A DNA stretch of 34,988 nucleotides from Burkholderiales bacterium (GTDB taxonomy: Bacteria; Pseudomonadota; Gammaproteobacteria; Burkholderiales; SG8-39): the NCBI GenBank assembly GCA_020848075.1, contig JADLAV010000032.1, forward strand, positions 1-34,988. The letters run 5' to 3'. Shown here in pieces: positions 16,409-25,693 of the stretch (positions are counted from its first letter, which is position 1; every line of letters starts with the position of its first letter). Made by a program: the position numbers and the translations under genes. The notes under the pieces are model-generated. The model ran no database searches. It saw nothing but the letters and a program-made list of their open reading frames with translations, and was not told the origin of the DNA.

Positions 16409-18091
16409 CTACGCGGCTTTCTTGGGCTTGGCAAGCTCCTCGTCCCGCAGCGCCCGGCGCAGGATCTTGCCGACGTTCGTCTTCGGCAGCTCGTCCCGGA
16501 ATTCGATGTACCGCGGCCGCTTGTAGCCGGTGAGATGCTGCTCACAGTGCTTGCGCACGTCGGACTCGGTGAGGGCCAAATCCTTCTTGACGACGAAGAG
16601 CTTCACCGCCTCGCCCGACTTCTCGTCCGGCACGCCGATCACCGCACACTCCAGGACGCCCGGGAGCATGGCCACCACGTTCTCCACCTCGTTCGGATAC
16701 ACGTTGAAGCCCGAGACCAGCACCATGTCCTTCTTGCGATCGACGATGCGGATGTAGCCCTGCTCGTCCATGAAGCCGATGTCGCCGGTTGCGAAGAAGC
16801 CCTCCGCATCGATCGACTTGGCGGTGTCCTCGGGCCGGTTCCAGTACCCCTTCATCACCTGCGGCCCGCGGATGCAGATCTCGCCGATCTCGCCGATCGT
16901 CCGGGCCTTGCCGTCGTCACCCTTGACCACGACGTCGGTCGAGGGCACCGGCAGCCCGATCGAGCCGTTCCAGGCGGCCAAGTCGATCGGGTTCGCCGTC
17001 GCGACCGGCGAGGTCTCCGTGAGGCCGTAGCCCTCGATCAGCACCCTGCCGGTGATCTCCTTCCACCGCTCCGCGACGGCCTGCTGGACCGCCATCCCGC
17101 CGCCGATCGCAAAGCGCAGATGCGAGAAGTCGAGCTTCGCGAAGTCGGGATTGTTGAGGAGCGCGTTGAAAAGCGTATTGACGCCGGTGATCGCATTGAA
17201 CTTGTGCCTGCGAAGCTCCTTCACGAATCCCGGGATGTCGCGCGGATTGGTGATCAGCACGTTGCAGCCACCGAGCTTCATGAACGTCAGGCAGTTCGCC
17301 GTGAGGGCAAACACGTGGTAGAGCGGCAGCGGCGCCATCACGACGATGGCCGCGCCGCCGAGGAATGGCGAGAACCAGGCTGACACCTGCTCCAGGTTCG
17401 CGATGATATTGCGGTGCAGGAGCATCGCCCCCTTCGCCACTCCGGTCGTCCCGCCGGTGTACTGCAGAAATGCAATGTCTTCGGGCCCGACCTCGACCCG
17501 CTTCAGCTCGTGCTGCGCGCCCTGCCCCAGGACGACGTTGAAGCGGACGGTGTCGGGGACCGAATACGCGGGCACCATCTTCTTGATGTGGCGGACCACG
17601 AAGTTGACGAGGGCGCCCTTGAGACCGAGCATGTCGCCGAGCGTGGCGATCACCACGTGCTTCACCCGGGTGTTCGCGAGCACCTGCTGGAGCGTCGCGG
17701 CGAAGTTCTCGAGGATGACGATCACCTCGGCGCCGGAGTCCTTCAGCTGGTGCTCGAGCTCGCGCGGCGTGTACAGCGGATTGACGTTGACGACGGTGTA
17801 GCCGGCGCGCAGCGCGCCGAAAATGCACACCGGGTACTGCAGGACGTTCGGCATCATGACCGCGACCCGCGTCCCCTTGGCAAGCCCCTTCGACTGCAGC
17901 CAGGCGCCGAAGTCCCGGGCGAGCTTGTCGAGCTCGGCGAAAGTGATCGTCCGTCCCATGTTGTGGTACGCGGGCTGGTCCGCGTACTTGCGCACGCTCT
18001 CGTCGAAGACTTCGACCACGGACCGGTAGCTATCCGCCCGGATGTCCGACGGGATCCCTTTCGGATAGCTCTTCAGCCAGATTCGCTCCAT
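16409..18091 (-). CDS. fadD: Long-chain fatty acid-CoA ligase
   Basis: A 560-aa ANL-superfamily enzyme that activates fatty acids to acyl-CoA through an acyl-adenylate. The AMP/phosphate-binding loop [11 protein letters not shown] is at residues 211-221, GYGLTETSP at 354-362, TGDIG at 435-439 and the hinge motif DRKKDM at 451-456. A C-terminal lysine in [10 protein letters not shown] is the expected catalytic Lys. The N-terminus ([14 protein letters not shown]) and length match FadD of E. coli (561 aa). ATG 18091 is preceded by AGGAAGGA on the minus strand. A TAGAAT hexamer at 18152-18157 is a possible -10 box. The EamA gene follows 6 bp after its stop. No other beta-oxidation genes are adjacent, although an enoyl-CoA hydratase lies 2.3 kb upstream in another unit. 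Confidence 0.96.
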   Translation of the reverse strand: MERIWLKSYPKGIPSDIRADSYRSVVEVFDESVRKYADQPAYHNMGRTITFAELDKLARDFGAWLQSKGLAKGTRVAVMMPNVLQYPVCIFGALRAGYTVVNVNPLYTPRELEHQLKDSGAEVIVILENFAATLQQVLANTRVKHVVIATLGDMLGLKGALVNFVVRHIKKMVPAYSVPDTVRFNVVLGQGAQHELKRVEVGPEDIAFLQYTGGTTGVAKGAMLLHRNIIANLEQVSAWFSPFLGGAAIVVMAPLPLYHVFALTANCLTFMKLGGCNVLITNPRDIPGFVKELRRHKFNAITGVNTLFNALLNNPDFAKLDFSHLRFAIGGGMAVQQAVAERWKEITGRVLIEGYGLTETSPVATANPIDLAAWNGSIGLPVPSTDVVVKGDDGKARTIGEIGEICIRGPQVMKGYWNRPEDTAKSIDAEGFFATGDIGFMDEQGYIRIVDRKKDMVLVSGFNVYPNEVENVVAMLPGVLECAVIGVPDEKSGEAVKLFVVKKDLALTESDVRKHCEQHLTGYKRPRYIEFRDELPKTNVGKILRRALRDEELAKPKKAA

Positions 18092-18183
18092 CGACCGGTC
18101 CTTCCTCTGATAGATCGCGGGGAGCCACTCCCCCGACGCGACGCGCCCGGAATTCTACTCGGCCGCGGCCTGCGGGTGGGTGG

Positions 18184-19200
18184 CTACTTCGGGGCGGCCG
18201 GCACGCGATGGCGCTGAAAGAAGCGCCACATCTCGACGTTGGCGTCGATCACGTCGGTCCCGGGACCGAGCAGGCGGGGGAGATAGTCGAGTTCGCCGCC
18301 CGGCCAGACGTGGCCGGCCCCCGTCAGCTTCCACAGTGCTACCTCGATCCCGTCGCGGCAGCCGGGATAGGAGTAGAGCGTGGCGGTATGCGCGGCGCGC
18401 GATGTGCCCGCCGCGCCGGTGCGCCGCGCCTCGACCTCGGGCGCCGTCGCGCAACCGGCGAACTCCGCCCACCGGGCGAGCGACGCTTCGACCGGTCGAT
18501 GGGGGACTCGCACGTTCGTGAACGGGAAGGGCGGCCCGAGCCCGCCACCGTAGATCGCCCGCGGGTCGTCCGCGCTGTGGATGTGCAGGATCGCCACGGC
18601 GCGCGCCGCCTTGAATGCGGGCATGGCGGTCGCCCCGGCCACCGGGGCGATCGCCGCGATCCGATCGGAGAGCTCGGCGGCGAGCCGGTAGGTCATCATT
18701 GCCCCGTTCGAAAGACCGGTCGCGTACACGCGCGAGGCGTCGACCGGCAGTCGCCGCACGACCTCGTCCAGAAGTGCACGCACGAACCCGACGTCGTCGA
18801 TGTGCGCCTTCGCGGCGACGCCACAGCAATCGCCCGCATTCCAGGTGAGCAGGCTGTCCTGCAGCATTCCCGTGCCGTTCGGATAGACCGCGATGAACCG
18901 CTCGCGGTCGGCGAGGGCGTCCATACGCGAGTAACGCTGTTGGGCAAGCGCATTGCCTCCGCCGCCGTGAAAATTGAGCACCACCGGCAGCGGCCGATGC
19001 TCGGCGGCGTGCGCTGGAGTGTGCAGCAGCGCGGTGCGTCTCATGCCGTCGTGCCGGAGCGTGACAATCACGGTCGTACCCGGCTCGCTTGCGGCGCGCG
19101 CTGCGAACGGCACGGTCGCTCCGGCCAGGACAAGCGCGAGGAGCGCGCCGAGCAACCTGAGCGCATGGCGGCGCGCGCGCACGGGCGCGGTGCCGGTCAT
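18184..19200 (-). CDS. Secreted PHB-depolymerase-like esterase (LpqC family)
   Basis: A 338-aa alpha/beta-hydrolase with an N-terminal export signal (about residues 1-37: arginine-rich start, then LLGALLALVLAGATVPFAARA). It resembles the LpqC/polyhydroxybutyrate depolymerase-like esterases: VVLNFHGGGGNA forms the oxyanion region, the nucleophile elbow GLSNG has Ser164, an acidic candidate is in HSADDP (about 211-212), and the C-terminal GAGHVWPGG supplies the histidine. Related proteins cleave polyhydroxyalkanoate oligomers or feruloyl esters, so the substrate is open. ATG 19200 overlaps the stop of the upstream MFS gene by 4 bases (ATGA), indicating coupled translation; the frame open further upstream is only the other strand's shadow. 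It is the last gene of the enoyl-CoA hydratase-MFS-esterase unit. Confidence 0.87.
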   Translation of the reverse strand: MTGTAPVRARRHALRLLGALLALVLAGATVPFAARAASEPGTTVIVTLRHDGMRRTALLHTPAHAAEHRPLPVVLNFHGGGGNALAQQRYSRMDALADRERFIAVYPNGTGMLQDSLLTWNAGDCCGVAAKAHIDDVGFVRALLDEVVRRLPVDASRVYATGLSNGAMMTYRLAAELSDRIAAIAPVAGATAMPAFKAARAVAILHIHSADDPRAIYGGGLGPPFPFTNVRVPHRPVEASLARWAEFAGCATAPEVEARRTGAAGTSRAAHTATLYSYPGCRDGIEVALWKLTGAGHVWPGGELDYLPRLLGPGTDVIDANVEMWRFFQRHRVPAAPK

Positions 19201-20402
19201 GCCCGCGGTCCCCAACGCAGCACGAGCGGCGCGAGCACGCCGCCGACGCCGAGGGTGATGTACGCCGCGCCCCATCCGACGGGCCCGCCACCCCCCCCGG
19301 TTGCGTCGAGCGCGGCACCGAAGGCGAGCGGCGCGATGAATCCGGCGCCGAAGCCGAGCGTGGAGTGGAGCGCCATCGCGCTGCCCCGGATCGCCGGCTC
19401 GGCCGCCTGCACGAGCCCGGCCGTGAGCGCCGACGAATCGGTCATGATGAGGATCATGTGCAGGACCACGAACAGGAACAGCCCGTACCAAGGCAGGCCG
19501 ACCAGGAACCCGAGGCCGCAGGTGAGCAGCCCAGAGGCGGTCATCGCTGCCCGGATCACGCCCGCCCGGCCCGTTCGCATGGCGAGCTCGTTACCGAGGA
19601 TGCTCGCGAGCGGGGAGATGGTGTTCGCGATCGCCGTGATGGCGATCGGCCCGAGCGGCCAGGCGCGGCCGCCAGCGCTCTCGGCACTCGCCAGGAATGC
19701 GACCAGCCACGAGCGCGTACCGAAGAGCTCCCAGCAGTGCACTGCGTAGCCGAGCGCGAACGCCATCGCAGCGCGATTCCGCAGGACCGGGCGGAAGTCG
19801 AGCAGCTTCGCCGGCGCGGTGCTGCGCTCGGGCGTACGGGGGGGCAGACGGATGACGACGATCGCTCCGGCAAGCAGCGGCCCGAGTGCCGCCGCGGCGA
19901 ACGCCGCGCGCCAGCCGGCGACCGCAGCGATCTCGCCCGCAAGCAGCACCGAGCCCGCCATGCCGACGCCGAAGATCGCCGTATAGAAGGCGATGCCGCG
20001 GGTCTGCGCGCCTCCAGCGGTGTTGTCCGTGAGCGCTCGCAGACCCGGCATGTAAGTACCAGCGACGCCGGTCCCGACGAGGAGCTGGAACGCGCCTCCG
20101 CTCGCCGGCCCTTGCGCGAGCAGCGCGAACCCCGCCGAGCCGGCGGCGGCTGCCAGCGTCGAGGCGAAGTACACTCGCCGCGCGTCGATCCGATCGGTCA
20201 GGCTGGTCAGCACCGGCACGGCGACCATGTAGCCCGCGAAGAAGAGCCCGGAGAGGAGGCCAGCCTCGGCGCCGCTCATGGCCCATTCGGTCTGCAGACT
20301 GGGCAGGAGCGCCGGATAGGTGGAGAATCCCGCAAGGCTCACCACGTGCGCGATGCACATCCACGCGATGACCCGCCCGGCCGGCAGCTGGCGTACGGTC
20401 AC
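19197..20402 (-). CDS. MFS transporter
   Basis: A 401-aa major facilitator superfamily permease with about twelve hydrophobic segments. The loop between helices 2 and 3 holds a variant of the MFS motif (GYMVAVPVLTSLTDRIDARRVY), and the glycine-rich segments LGFGAGFIAPLAFGAALDATGG are near the end. A GTG start (20402) is used: it lies 7 bp after the hydratase stop and no upstream alternative is possible without overlap. The stop overlaps the esterase start. Co-transcription with a secreted esterase and an enoyl-CoA hydratase suggests uptake of an ester-derived acid for CoA-dependent oxidation, but this is inference from position only. Confidence 0.87.
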   Translation of the reverse strand: MTVRQLPAGRVIAWMCIAHVVSLAGFSTYPALLPSLQTEWAMSGAEAGLLSGLFFAGYMVAVPVLTSLTDRIDARRVYFASTLAAAAGSAGFALLAQGPASGGAFQLLVGTGVAGTYMPGLRALTDNTAGGAQTRGIAFYTAIFGVGMAGSVLLAGEIAAVAGWRAAFAAAALGPLLAGAIVVIRLPPRTPERSTAPAKLLDFRPVLRNRAAMAFALGYAVHCWELFGTRSWLVAFLASAESAGGRAWPLGPIAITAIANTISPLASILGNELAMRTGRAGVIRAAMTASGLLTCGLGFLVGLPWYGLFLFVVLHMILIMTDSSALTAGLVQAAEPAIRGSAMALHSTLGFGAGFIAPLAFGAALDATGGGGGPVGWGAAYITLGVGGVLAPLVLRWGPRA

Positions 20403-20409
20403 CCCCCGC

Positions 20410-21186
20410 TCACCGGTGCTTCCACCCGGGCGCGCGCTTCTCGACGAACGCGCGCATGCCTTCCTTCTGGTCTTCGGTGGCGAAGAGCGAGTGGAACATG
20501 CGGCGCTCGAAGAGCATGCCCTCGGTGAGCGGCGTCTCGTACGCGCGGTTGATCGCCTCCTTCGCCGCCATCACGGAGGGGAGCGACATGCCGGCGATCG
20601 TCGCCGCACAGGCGAGCGCCTCGTCGAGTAGCTTGTCGGCGGCCACCACCCGGGACGCCAGCCCGGCGCGTTCGGCCTCCGCCGCGTCCATCGTGCGGGC
20701 CGTGAGGCAGAGATCCATCGCCTTCGCCTTACCCACCGCGCGCGACAGCCGCTGCGTGCCGCCCGCGCCGGGGATGACGCCGAGCTTGATCTCCGGCTGG
20801 CCGAACTTCGCGGTGTCCGCGGCGATCACGATGTCGCACGCCATCGCGAGCTCACAGCCGCCGCCGAGCGCGTATCCGGCGACCGCCGCGATCACGGGCT
20901 TGCGCACCCGGCGCATCGTCTCCCAGTTCCGCGTGATGTACTCGGCCTTGTAAACTTCCATGTAGCCCCAGTCCTTCATGGCGCCGATGTCGGCGCCCGC
21001 GGCGAAGGCTTTCTCGCTGCCGGTGATCACGACCGCTCCGATCGCGTCGTCGGCGTCGAACGCGAGCAGCGCCGCGCCGAGCTCGTCCATGAGCGCGTCG
21101 TTCAGCGCGTTCAGCGCTTTCGGGCGATTCAGCGTGACGAGGCCGACCCGCCCGCGGGTCTCGACGATGATGTTCGTGTATGCCAT
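20410..21186 (-). CDS. Enoyl-CoA hydratase
   Basis: A 258-aa crotonase-family enzyme that hydrates 2-enoyl-CoA. The oxyanion-hole segment [13 protein letters not shown] is at about residues 58-70. [13 protein letters not shown] places one catalytic glutamate at residue 112, and [18 protein letters not shown] places the second at residue 132; both are present, so hydratase activity is likely rather than a diverged crotonase function. Sequence and length are close to fatty-acid and phenylacetate (PaaF-type) hydratases; I cannot separate these by eye. ATG 21186 starts the protein [15 protein letters not shown]. It is first in a three-gene unit with the MFS and esterase genes. The PaaY-like gene just upstream makes a phenylacetate link possible but unproven. 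Confidence 0.93.
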   Translation of the reverse strand: MAYTNIIVETRGRVGLVTLNRPKALNALNDALMDELGAALLAFDADDAIGAVVITGSEKAFAAGADIGAMKDWGYMEVYKAEYITRNWETMRRVRKPVIAAVAGYALGGGCELAMACDIVIAADTAKFGQPEIKLGVIPGAGGTQRLSRAVGKAKAMDLCLTARTMDAAEAERAGLASRVVAADKLLDEALACAATIAGMSLPSVMAAKEAINRAYETPLTEGMLFERRMFHSLFATEDQKEGMRAFVEKRAPGWKHR

Positions 21187-21209
21187 CGGCTCCCCTACGG
21201 ATGAAAAGC

Positions 21210-21302
21210 GAAACGTGATCCCCCCTCCCCGGCCCGCCTCCTGCCGGGGGAGGGAGGAAAACAGCCCGGCAGCGCCTCCTCACGTTTCACCTGGCGAAAC
21301 GT
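21210..21302. repeat. Nested inverted repeats between hydratase and paaY-like genes
   Basis: Three overlapping structures are visible. GAAACGTGA (21210-21218) is the complement of TCACGTTTC (21280-21288). Between them is a GC-rich hairpin, CCTCCCCGGC against GCCGGGGGAGG. ACGTTTC (21282-21288) can instead pair with GAAACGT (21296-21302) around a 7-nt loop. The middle arm thus has two possible partners. The region lies in the 209-bp gap between two minus-strand genes. It may be a terminator or processing site for paaY, or a dispersed intergenic repeat. Confidence 0.4.
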
Positions 21303-21395
21303 CAGAACGATCTCACCCGCCGCTTGCGGGAGGGCTTGCGCGGCGAGCGGCGCATGCTCTTGCGCAGCGCTCGGTGGGACCCGGCCAGGGAGCGC

Positions 21396-22025
21396 TCAGC
21401 TCCCCGCCGTCCCGCCCTCCAACGCCGACTTGTACTGCGACAGCGGCATCACGTCCTGCCTCGGCAGCCGCCGCCGGTTCGACTCCACTGCGGTGAGCGC
21501 GACCGTTTCCCGCATGCTCGCAAGGCACCGCGCAGCGAGCTCCTGGTAGCGTCGGGTGGCGCCGATCTTCCATGCGAGTTCCGACGCAGAGAGCCCACGC
21601 TTCACCCGCGCCGGCATGCCGGCGACCAGCGTGCGCGGCGGCACGATCATGTTCGCCTTCACGAACGCAAGCGCGGCGACGATCGCCGACTCCCCGATGA
21701 CCGCGTTGTCGTTCACCACGGCGTGAATGCCGACCATCGCGTTGCGCCGGACGGTTGCCCCATGGATCACGGCGCCGTGGCCGATGTGGCCGTCCTCCTC
21801 GATGACGGTGTCCCTCTCCGGAAACGCGTGCAGGATGCAGCAATCCTGGACGTTCGCCCCGCGTTCGATCACGAGCCGGCCGAAATCGCCGCGCAGGCTC
21901 GCCGAGGGCCCGACGTAGACCCCCGGACCGACGATGACGTCGCCGATCAGCACTGCCGAGGGGTGGACGAACGCGGTAGGATCGACCACCGGCGTGATGC
22001 CGTCGATCGAGTAGACCTTTACCAT
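21396..22025 (-). CDS. paaY: PaaY-like gamma-carbonic anhydrase / hexapeptide-repeat protein
   Basis: A 209-aa left-handed beta-helix protein of the gamma-carbonic anhydrase family. It reads close to E. coli PaaY: YSIDGITPVVDPTAFVHPSAVLIGDV, GVYVGPSASLRGDFG and EEDGHIGHGAVIHG. The putative zinc ligands His66, His83 and His88 and the Arg45/Asp47 pair are all present. PaaY acts with the phenylacetate pathway, where it is thought to be a thioesterase protecting against a toxic dead-end product; CaiE and other homologues are similar, so the symbol is tentative. ATG 22025 gives the family N-terminus (MVKVYSIDG); the longer open frame is not conserved. No paaA-K genes are in the window. A TAGAAT box at 22126-22131 could serve as -10. 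Confidence 0.85.
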   Translation of the reverse strand: MVKVYSIDGITPVVDPTAFVHPSAVLIGDVIVGPGVYVGPSASLRGDFGRLVIERGANVQDCCILHAFPERDTVIEEDGHIGHGAVIHGATVRRNAMVGIHAVVNDNAVIGESAIVAALAFVKANMIVPPRTLVAGMPARVKRGLSASELAWKIGATRRYQELAARCLASMRETVALTAVESNRRRLPRQDVMPLSQYKSALEGGTAGS

Positions 22026-22135
22026 GCGGAAACGACCATGCGGAAGGAGCGCGGCATCATGATAGGGTCGGGCACCGCCCTGCGCCCCGGCGCATCCGAG
22101 GCCGGCGCCGCACGGCACGCGACGGATTCTAGCGC

Positions 22136-23098
22136 ATGCGGCTCACCCGCTCCCGCGGCGTCGCCGCGCTCTTCATGACCGCGGCCGCGGCATTCGACCT
22201 GCAGGGCCATCGCGGCGCGCGCGGGCTCGCGCCCGAGAACACGCTCCCCGCATTCGCACGCGCGCTCGCGATCGGCGTCACGACGCTCGAGCTCGATTGC
22301 GCCGTGACGCGCGATGGTGTCGTCGTGGTCGCGCACGACCGCCGGCTGAATCCCGACATCACGCGGGGGCCGGACGGCAGGTGGCTGGACGGCCCCGGCC
22401 CGCTCATCGGCTCGCTCGACTACGCCGAGCTTGTGCGCTACGACGTCGGCCGCATCCGGCCGGGGTCGGGGTACGGGAAGCGCTTTCCCGACCAGGTGCC
22501 GGTGGATGGCGCGCGCATCCCGCGCCTCGCCGACGTGTTCGCGCTCGCGCGGCGCGCGGGAAACGACACCGTGCGCTTCAACATCGAGACGAAGATCGAT
22601 CCCACGCAGCCGGCCGACACGCTCGGCGCGGAGGATTTCGCACGCGCGCTCGTGAAGGTCGTCCGCGCGGCCGGCACGGCGCGCCGCACGACGATCCAGT
22701 CGTTCGACTGGCGCACCCTAAAGGTGGTCCAGGCGAAAGCGCCGGAGATCGCGACGGTCTACCTCAGCGCCGCGGACACGATCCCGCCCGGCGGCGCAGA
22801 TTCCCCTTGGACCGCGGGTGTGCATCTTCGCGACCACGGCTCGGTGCCGGCGATGGTCAAGGCAGCGGGCGGCGCGATCTGGTCGCCGCCCTTCGGCGAG
22901 CTCGCCCCGGCGCTCGTCGCCGAGGCGCACCGGCTCGGGCTCGCGGTGATTCCCTGGACCGTCAATGCGCCCGCGGACATCGAGCGCCTGCTCGATTTCG
23001 GTGTGGACGGCATCATCTCGGACTACCCGGACCGGGCGCGCGCGACGCTTGCCGCGCGCGGGATTGCGCTGCCGGCACCTACGCCGCTCGAGCATTGA
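22136..23098 (+). CDS. Glycerophosphodiester phosphodiesterase
   Basis: A 320-aa TIM-barrel enzyme that hydrolyses glycerophosphodiesters to glycerol-3-phosphate and an alcohol. GHRGARGLAPENT (residues 24-36) contains the catalytic His25 and the Glu34/Asn35 region; metal-binding Glu52 and Asp54 are in LELDCAVTRDG, and the second catalytic His67 in VAHDRRLNPD. The C-terminal end FGVDGIISDYPDRA is typical. A short hydrophobic N-terminus (GVAALFMTAAAAF) may be a weak export signal, leaving periplasmic location possible. The ATG at 22136 lacks a strong ribosome site. It is divergent from the PaaY-like gene over 110 bp. glnS follows 80 bp downstream on the same strand but seems to have its own promoter. 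Confidence 0.92.
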   Translation: MRLTRSRGVAALFMTAAAAFDLQGHRGARGLAPENTLPAFARALAIGVTTLELDCAVTRDGVVVVAHDRRLNPDITRGPDGRWLDGPGPLIGSLDYAELVRYDVGRIRPGSGYGKRFPDQVPVDGARIPRLADVFALARRAGNDTVRFNIETKIDPTQPADTLGAEDFARALVKVVRAAGTARRTTIQSFDWRTLKVVQAKAPEIATVYLSAADTIPPGGADSPWTAGVHLRDHGSVPAMVKAAGGAIWSPPFGELAPALVAEAHRLGLAVIPWTVNAPADIERLLDFGVDGIISDYPDRARATLAARGIALPAPTPLEH

Positions 23099-23121
23099 CG
23101 CCGGCGACGCTGCGGTAGAAT
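23095..23121 (+). promoter_or_regulatory. Candidate promoter of glnS
   Basis: TTGACG (23095-23100) and TAGAAT (23116-23121) are separated by 15 bp, shorter than the ideal 17. The -10 lies about 58 bp before the glnS ATG, and the -35 overlaps the stop of the preceding gene. Both hexamers are near consensus in a region otherwise very GC-rich. Confidence 0.4.
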
Positions 23122-23178
23122 CCGCGGGCGCCGTTTGCCGCGCATCAGCACGTCCGACCCTTCGCCGCATCCCGCAAC

Positions 23179-24984
23179 ATGTCCCAGGACCGCTCGCCGG
23201 CACAGGCCGCATCCACCTCCAACTTCATCCGCCAGATCGTCGACGAGGATCTGCGTGTGGGCAAGTACGCCGGGCGCAAGTGGGCGGGGCGGCCGGGAAC
23301 CGCCGAGGAGCATGCGCACGGCGCGCCCGACCCGGCACGGATCCGCACGCGCTTCCCGCCGGAGCCGAACGGCTACCTGCACATCGGCCATGCGAAGTCG
23401 ATCTGTCTGAACTTCGGCCTGGCCCGCGAGTACGGGGGGCTCTGCCACCTGCGCTTCGACGACACCAACCCGGCGAAGGAAGAGCAGGAGTACGTCGACT
23501 CGATCCTCGATGCGGTGAAGTGGCTCGGCTTCGACTGGGGCGGGCATCTCTACTACGCCTCGGACTATTTCGAGCGGCTCTATGCCTTTGCGGAGCACCT
23601 GGTGAGCCGCGGACTCGCCTACGTCGACTCGCAGACCGCCGAGGAGATGCGCGCGCTGCGCGGCACGTTCACCGAGGCCGGCACGGCGAGCCCGTACCGC
23701 GAGCGGCCGATCGAGGAGAATCTCGATCTCCTGCGGCGCATGCGCGCCGGCGGGTTTCCCGACGGCGCGCATGTGCTGCGCGCCAAGATCGACATGGCGT
23801 CGCCGAACATCAACCTGCGCGATCCGGCGATGTACCGCATCCGCCACGCCGAGCACCACCGGACCGGCGGCGCGTGGTGCATCTACCCGACCTACGATTG
23901 GGCGCATGGCGTGTCGGATGCGCTGGAGAACATCACGCACTCGATCTGCACGCTCGAGTTCGAGGACCACCGCCCGCTCTACAACTGGTTCAACGAGCGC
24001 CTCGCCGAGGGCGGGCTCCTTAACGCGCCGCTGCCGCAACAGATCGAGTTCGCGCGGCTCAACCTCACCTATGTCGTGCTCTCGAAGCGCAAGCTCATCC
24101 AGCTCGTGGACGAGCGGCACGTCGACGGATGGGACGACCCGCGCATGCCGACCCTGGTCGGCGCACGCCGGCGCGGCTACACGCCCGCGGGCTTCCGGCT
24201 CTTCGCCGAGCGCATCGGGGTGTCGAAGGCCGACGCCTGGATCGACTACTCGGTGCTCGAGGATTGCATGCGCGAGGACCTGAACGAGCACGCAGCGCGC
24301 CGGATCGCGGTCCTCGACCCGGTGAGGCTCGTGATCGAGAACTACCCGTCCGGCCGCGAGGAGTTCTGCGAGGCGCCGAATCACCCGCAGAAACCCGAGC
24401 TCGGCAGGCGCCAAGTGCCCTTCTCGCGCGAGCTCTGGATCGAGCGCGAGGATTTCGCGGAACATCCGGCGAAAGGCTACTTCCGGCTCTCTCCCGGGGC
24501 GGAGGTCCGGCTGCGCTATGCGTACGTCGTCAAATGCACCGGCGTCGAGAAGGACGCGCAGGGGAACGTTCTCGCGGTCCGCTGCATGTACGATCCGGAC
24601 ACGCGCAGCGGCACGCCGGGCGCGGAGCGCAAGAAGGTCAAGGGGAACATCCACTGGGTCTCCGCGCGGCATGCGTACCGTGCGGAAGCGCGCCTCTACG
24701 ACCGCCTGTTCAAAGTCGAGAGCCCGGGCGCGGGCGATCGCGACCTCCGGGACGATCTCAATCCGGCGTCCAAGCGCGTGATCACCGCCTACCTGGAGCC
24801 CGCGGCGGCACAGGCGCTCCCCGAAGAACGCTTCCAGTTCGAGCGGCACGGCTACTTCGTTGCCGACCTGCGCGACAGTCGTCCGGGCGCGCCGGTATTC
24901 AACCGCGCGGTGACGCTGCGCGAAACCTGGTCGAAGGCGGCCGCGAAAGGGGAGGCGGAAACGCGTCCGGCAGGCCGGCATTGA
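23179..24984 (+). CDS. glnS: Glutaminyl-tRNA synthetase
   Basis: A 601-aa class I aminoacyl-tRNA synthetase charging tRNA-Gln. The N-terminal motif [14 protein letters not shown] and [17 protein letters not shown] are diagnostic; the HIGH signature is His68-Ile-Gly-His71. The KMSKS-equivalent is VLSKRK (300-305). The catalytic domain runs to about residue 340, followed by the two-barrel anticodon-binding region ([20 protein letters not shown]). It is longer than the E. coli enzyme (554 aa), partly from about 20 extra residues ([20 protein letters not shown]) just before the Rossmann core and from the C-terminal tail. Such N-terminal spacers are common in betaproteobacterial GlnRS as I recall them. 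Presence of glnS implies direct charging rather than the amidotransferase route for glutamine. Confidence 0.97.
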   Translation: MSQDRSPAQAASTSNFIRQIVDEDLRVGKYAGRKWAGRPGTAEEHAHGAPDPARIRTRFPPEPNGYLHIGHAKSICLNFGLAREYGGLCHLRFDDTNPAKEEQEYVDSILDAVKWLGFDWGGHLYYASDYFERLYAFAEHLVSRGLAYVDSQTAEEMRALRGTFTEAGTASPYRERPIEENLDLLRRMRAGGFPDGAHVLRAKIDMASPNINLRDPAMYRIRHAEHHRTGGAWCIYPTYDWAHGVSDALENITHSICTLEFEDHRPLYNWFNERLAEGGLLNAPLPQQIEFARLNLTYVVLSKRKLIQLVDERHVDGWDDPRMPTLVGARRRGYTPAGFRLFAERIGVSKADAWIDYSVLEDCMREDLNEHAARRIAVLDPVRLVIENYPSGREEFCEAPNHPQKPELGRRQVPFSRELWIEREDFAEHPAKGYFRLSPGAEVRLRYAYVVKCTGVEKDAQGNVLAVRCMYDPDTRSGTPGAERKKVKGNIHWVSARHAYRAEARLYDRLFKVESPGAGDRDLRDDLNPASKRVITAYLEPAAAQALPEERFQFERHGYFVADLRDSRPGAPVFNRAVTLRETWSKAAAKGEAETRPAGRH

Positions 24985-25123
24985 CCTTCCGGCCGAGGGA
25001 GTCGCCGCAACCTTGATGCATCTCTCACTTTCGCATCCGGCCCCGCGATACCCTGGCGCTCGCATGGAGCCGGTTGTGATCCGCCTCCGGCGGTGCCAAA
25101 TCGAGAATTCAGGAGAACCCGAA

Positions 25124-25645
25124 ATGTCGCAGAACCTTGCAGCTCGCCCCGTACGCCGCCCGGCCCGCGCACGTGCCGTCGCGTCGCTCTCGCTCGCCGC
25201 CGCGCTTGCCGTCGTCGCGCCGCTCGCCGCGGCCCAGGTCACCGTGTCGGAGCCCTGGGTGCGCGGCACCGTCGCGCCGCAGAAGGCCACGGGCGCGTTC
25301 ATGAAGCTCACGTCGAAGACCGACGCCGCACTGGTCAGCGCCGCCTCGCCTGCCGCGAAGCAGGTCGAGATTCACGAGATGGCGATGGTCGACAACGTGA
25401 TGCGCATGCGCCCGATCCGTGAGCTCGCGCTGCCGGCCGGCAAGGAGGTGGAACTCCGCCCCGGGAGCTACCACGTGATGCTGATGGGCATCGACCATCA
25501 GCTCAAGCAGGGCGAGGTCATCCCGATCACCCTCACCATCCGCGACCGGGACGGCAAGACCCAGACCGTCGAAGTCAAGGCCGAGGTGCGGGAGCTCGCG
25601 GCGCAGGGCGCGCCGAAACAGCCGGCGGGCATGGGCCGGCACTGA
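25124..25645 (+). CDS. Periplasmic PCu(A)C copper chaperone
   Basis: A 173-aa exported protein of the PCu(A)C (DUF461) family that binds Cu(I) in the periplasm and helps deliver it to the CuA site of cytochrome c oxidase. A signal peptide with an arginine-rich start precedes SLSLAAALAVVAPLAAAQ. The full metal motif H-x10-M-x21-H-x-M is intact: His84, Met95, His117 and Met119. VSEPWVRGTVAPQKATGAFM is the conserved N-terminal stretch. ATG 25124 has AGGAGA 8 nt upstream; the open frame extending to 25013 is leader. The C-terminal tail (KQPAGMGRH) adds a Met and a His that could also touch copper. It stands alone after glnS and converges with fumC, with no cytochrome oxidase or Sco gene nearby. 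Confidence 0.93.
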   Translation: MSQNLAARPVRRPARARAVASLSLAAALAVVAPLAAAQVTVSEPWVRGTVAPQKATGAFMKLTSKTDAALVSAASPAAKQVEIHEMAMVDNVMRMRPIRELALPAGKEVELRPGSYHVMLMGIDHQLKQGEVIPITLTIRDRDGKTQTVEVKAEVRELAAQGAPKQPAGMGRH

Positions 25646-25693
25646 CAGCCGGCGGATCGCCGCTACCGCGTCGCCGCTGCAGGCCGGCGGCGA

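Noticed and set aside
15581-17383. 600-codon plus-strand frame across the EamA and fadD genes
   Set aside because: It runs antisense through two confidently identified genes and their junction; composition is Asp/His/Arg-rich shadow.
23023-25311. 762-codon minus-strand frame opposite glnS
   Set aside because: Antisense of glnS and of the copper chaperone start; no motif.
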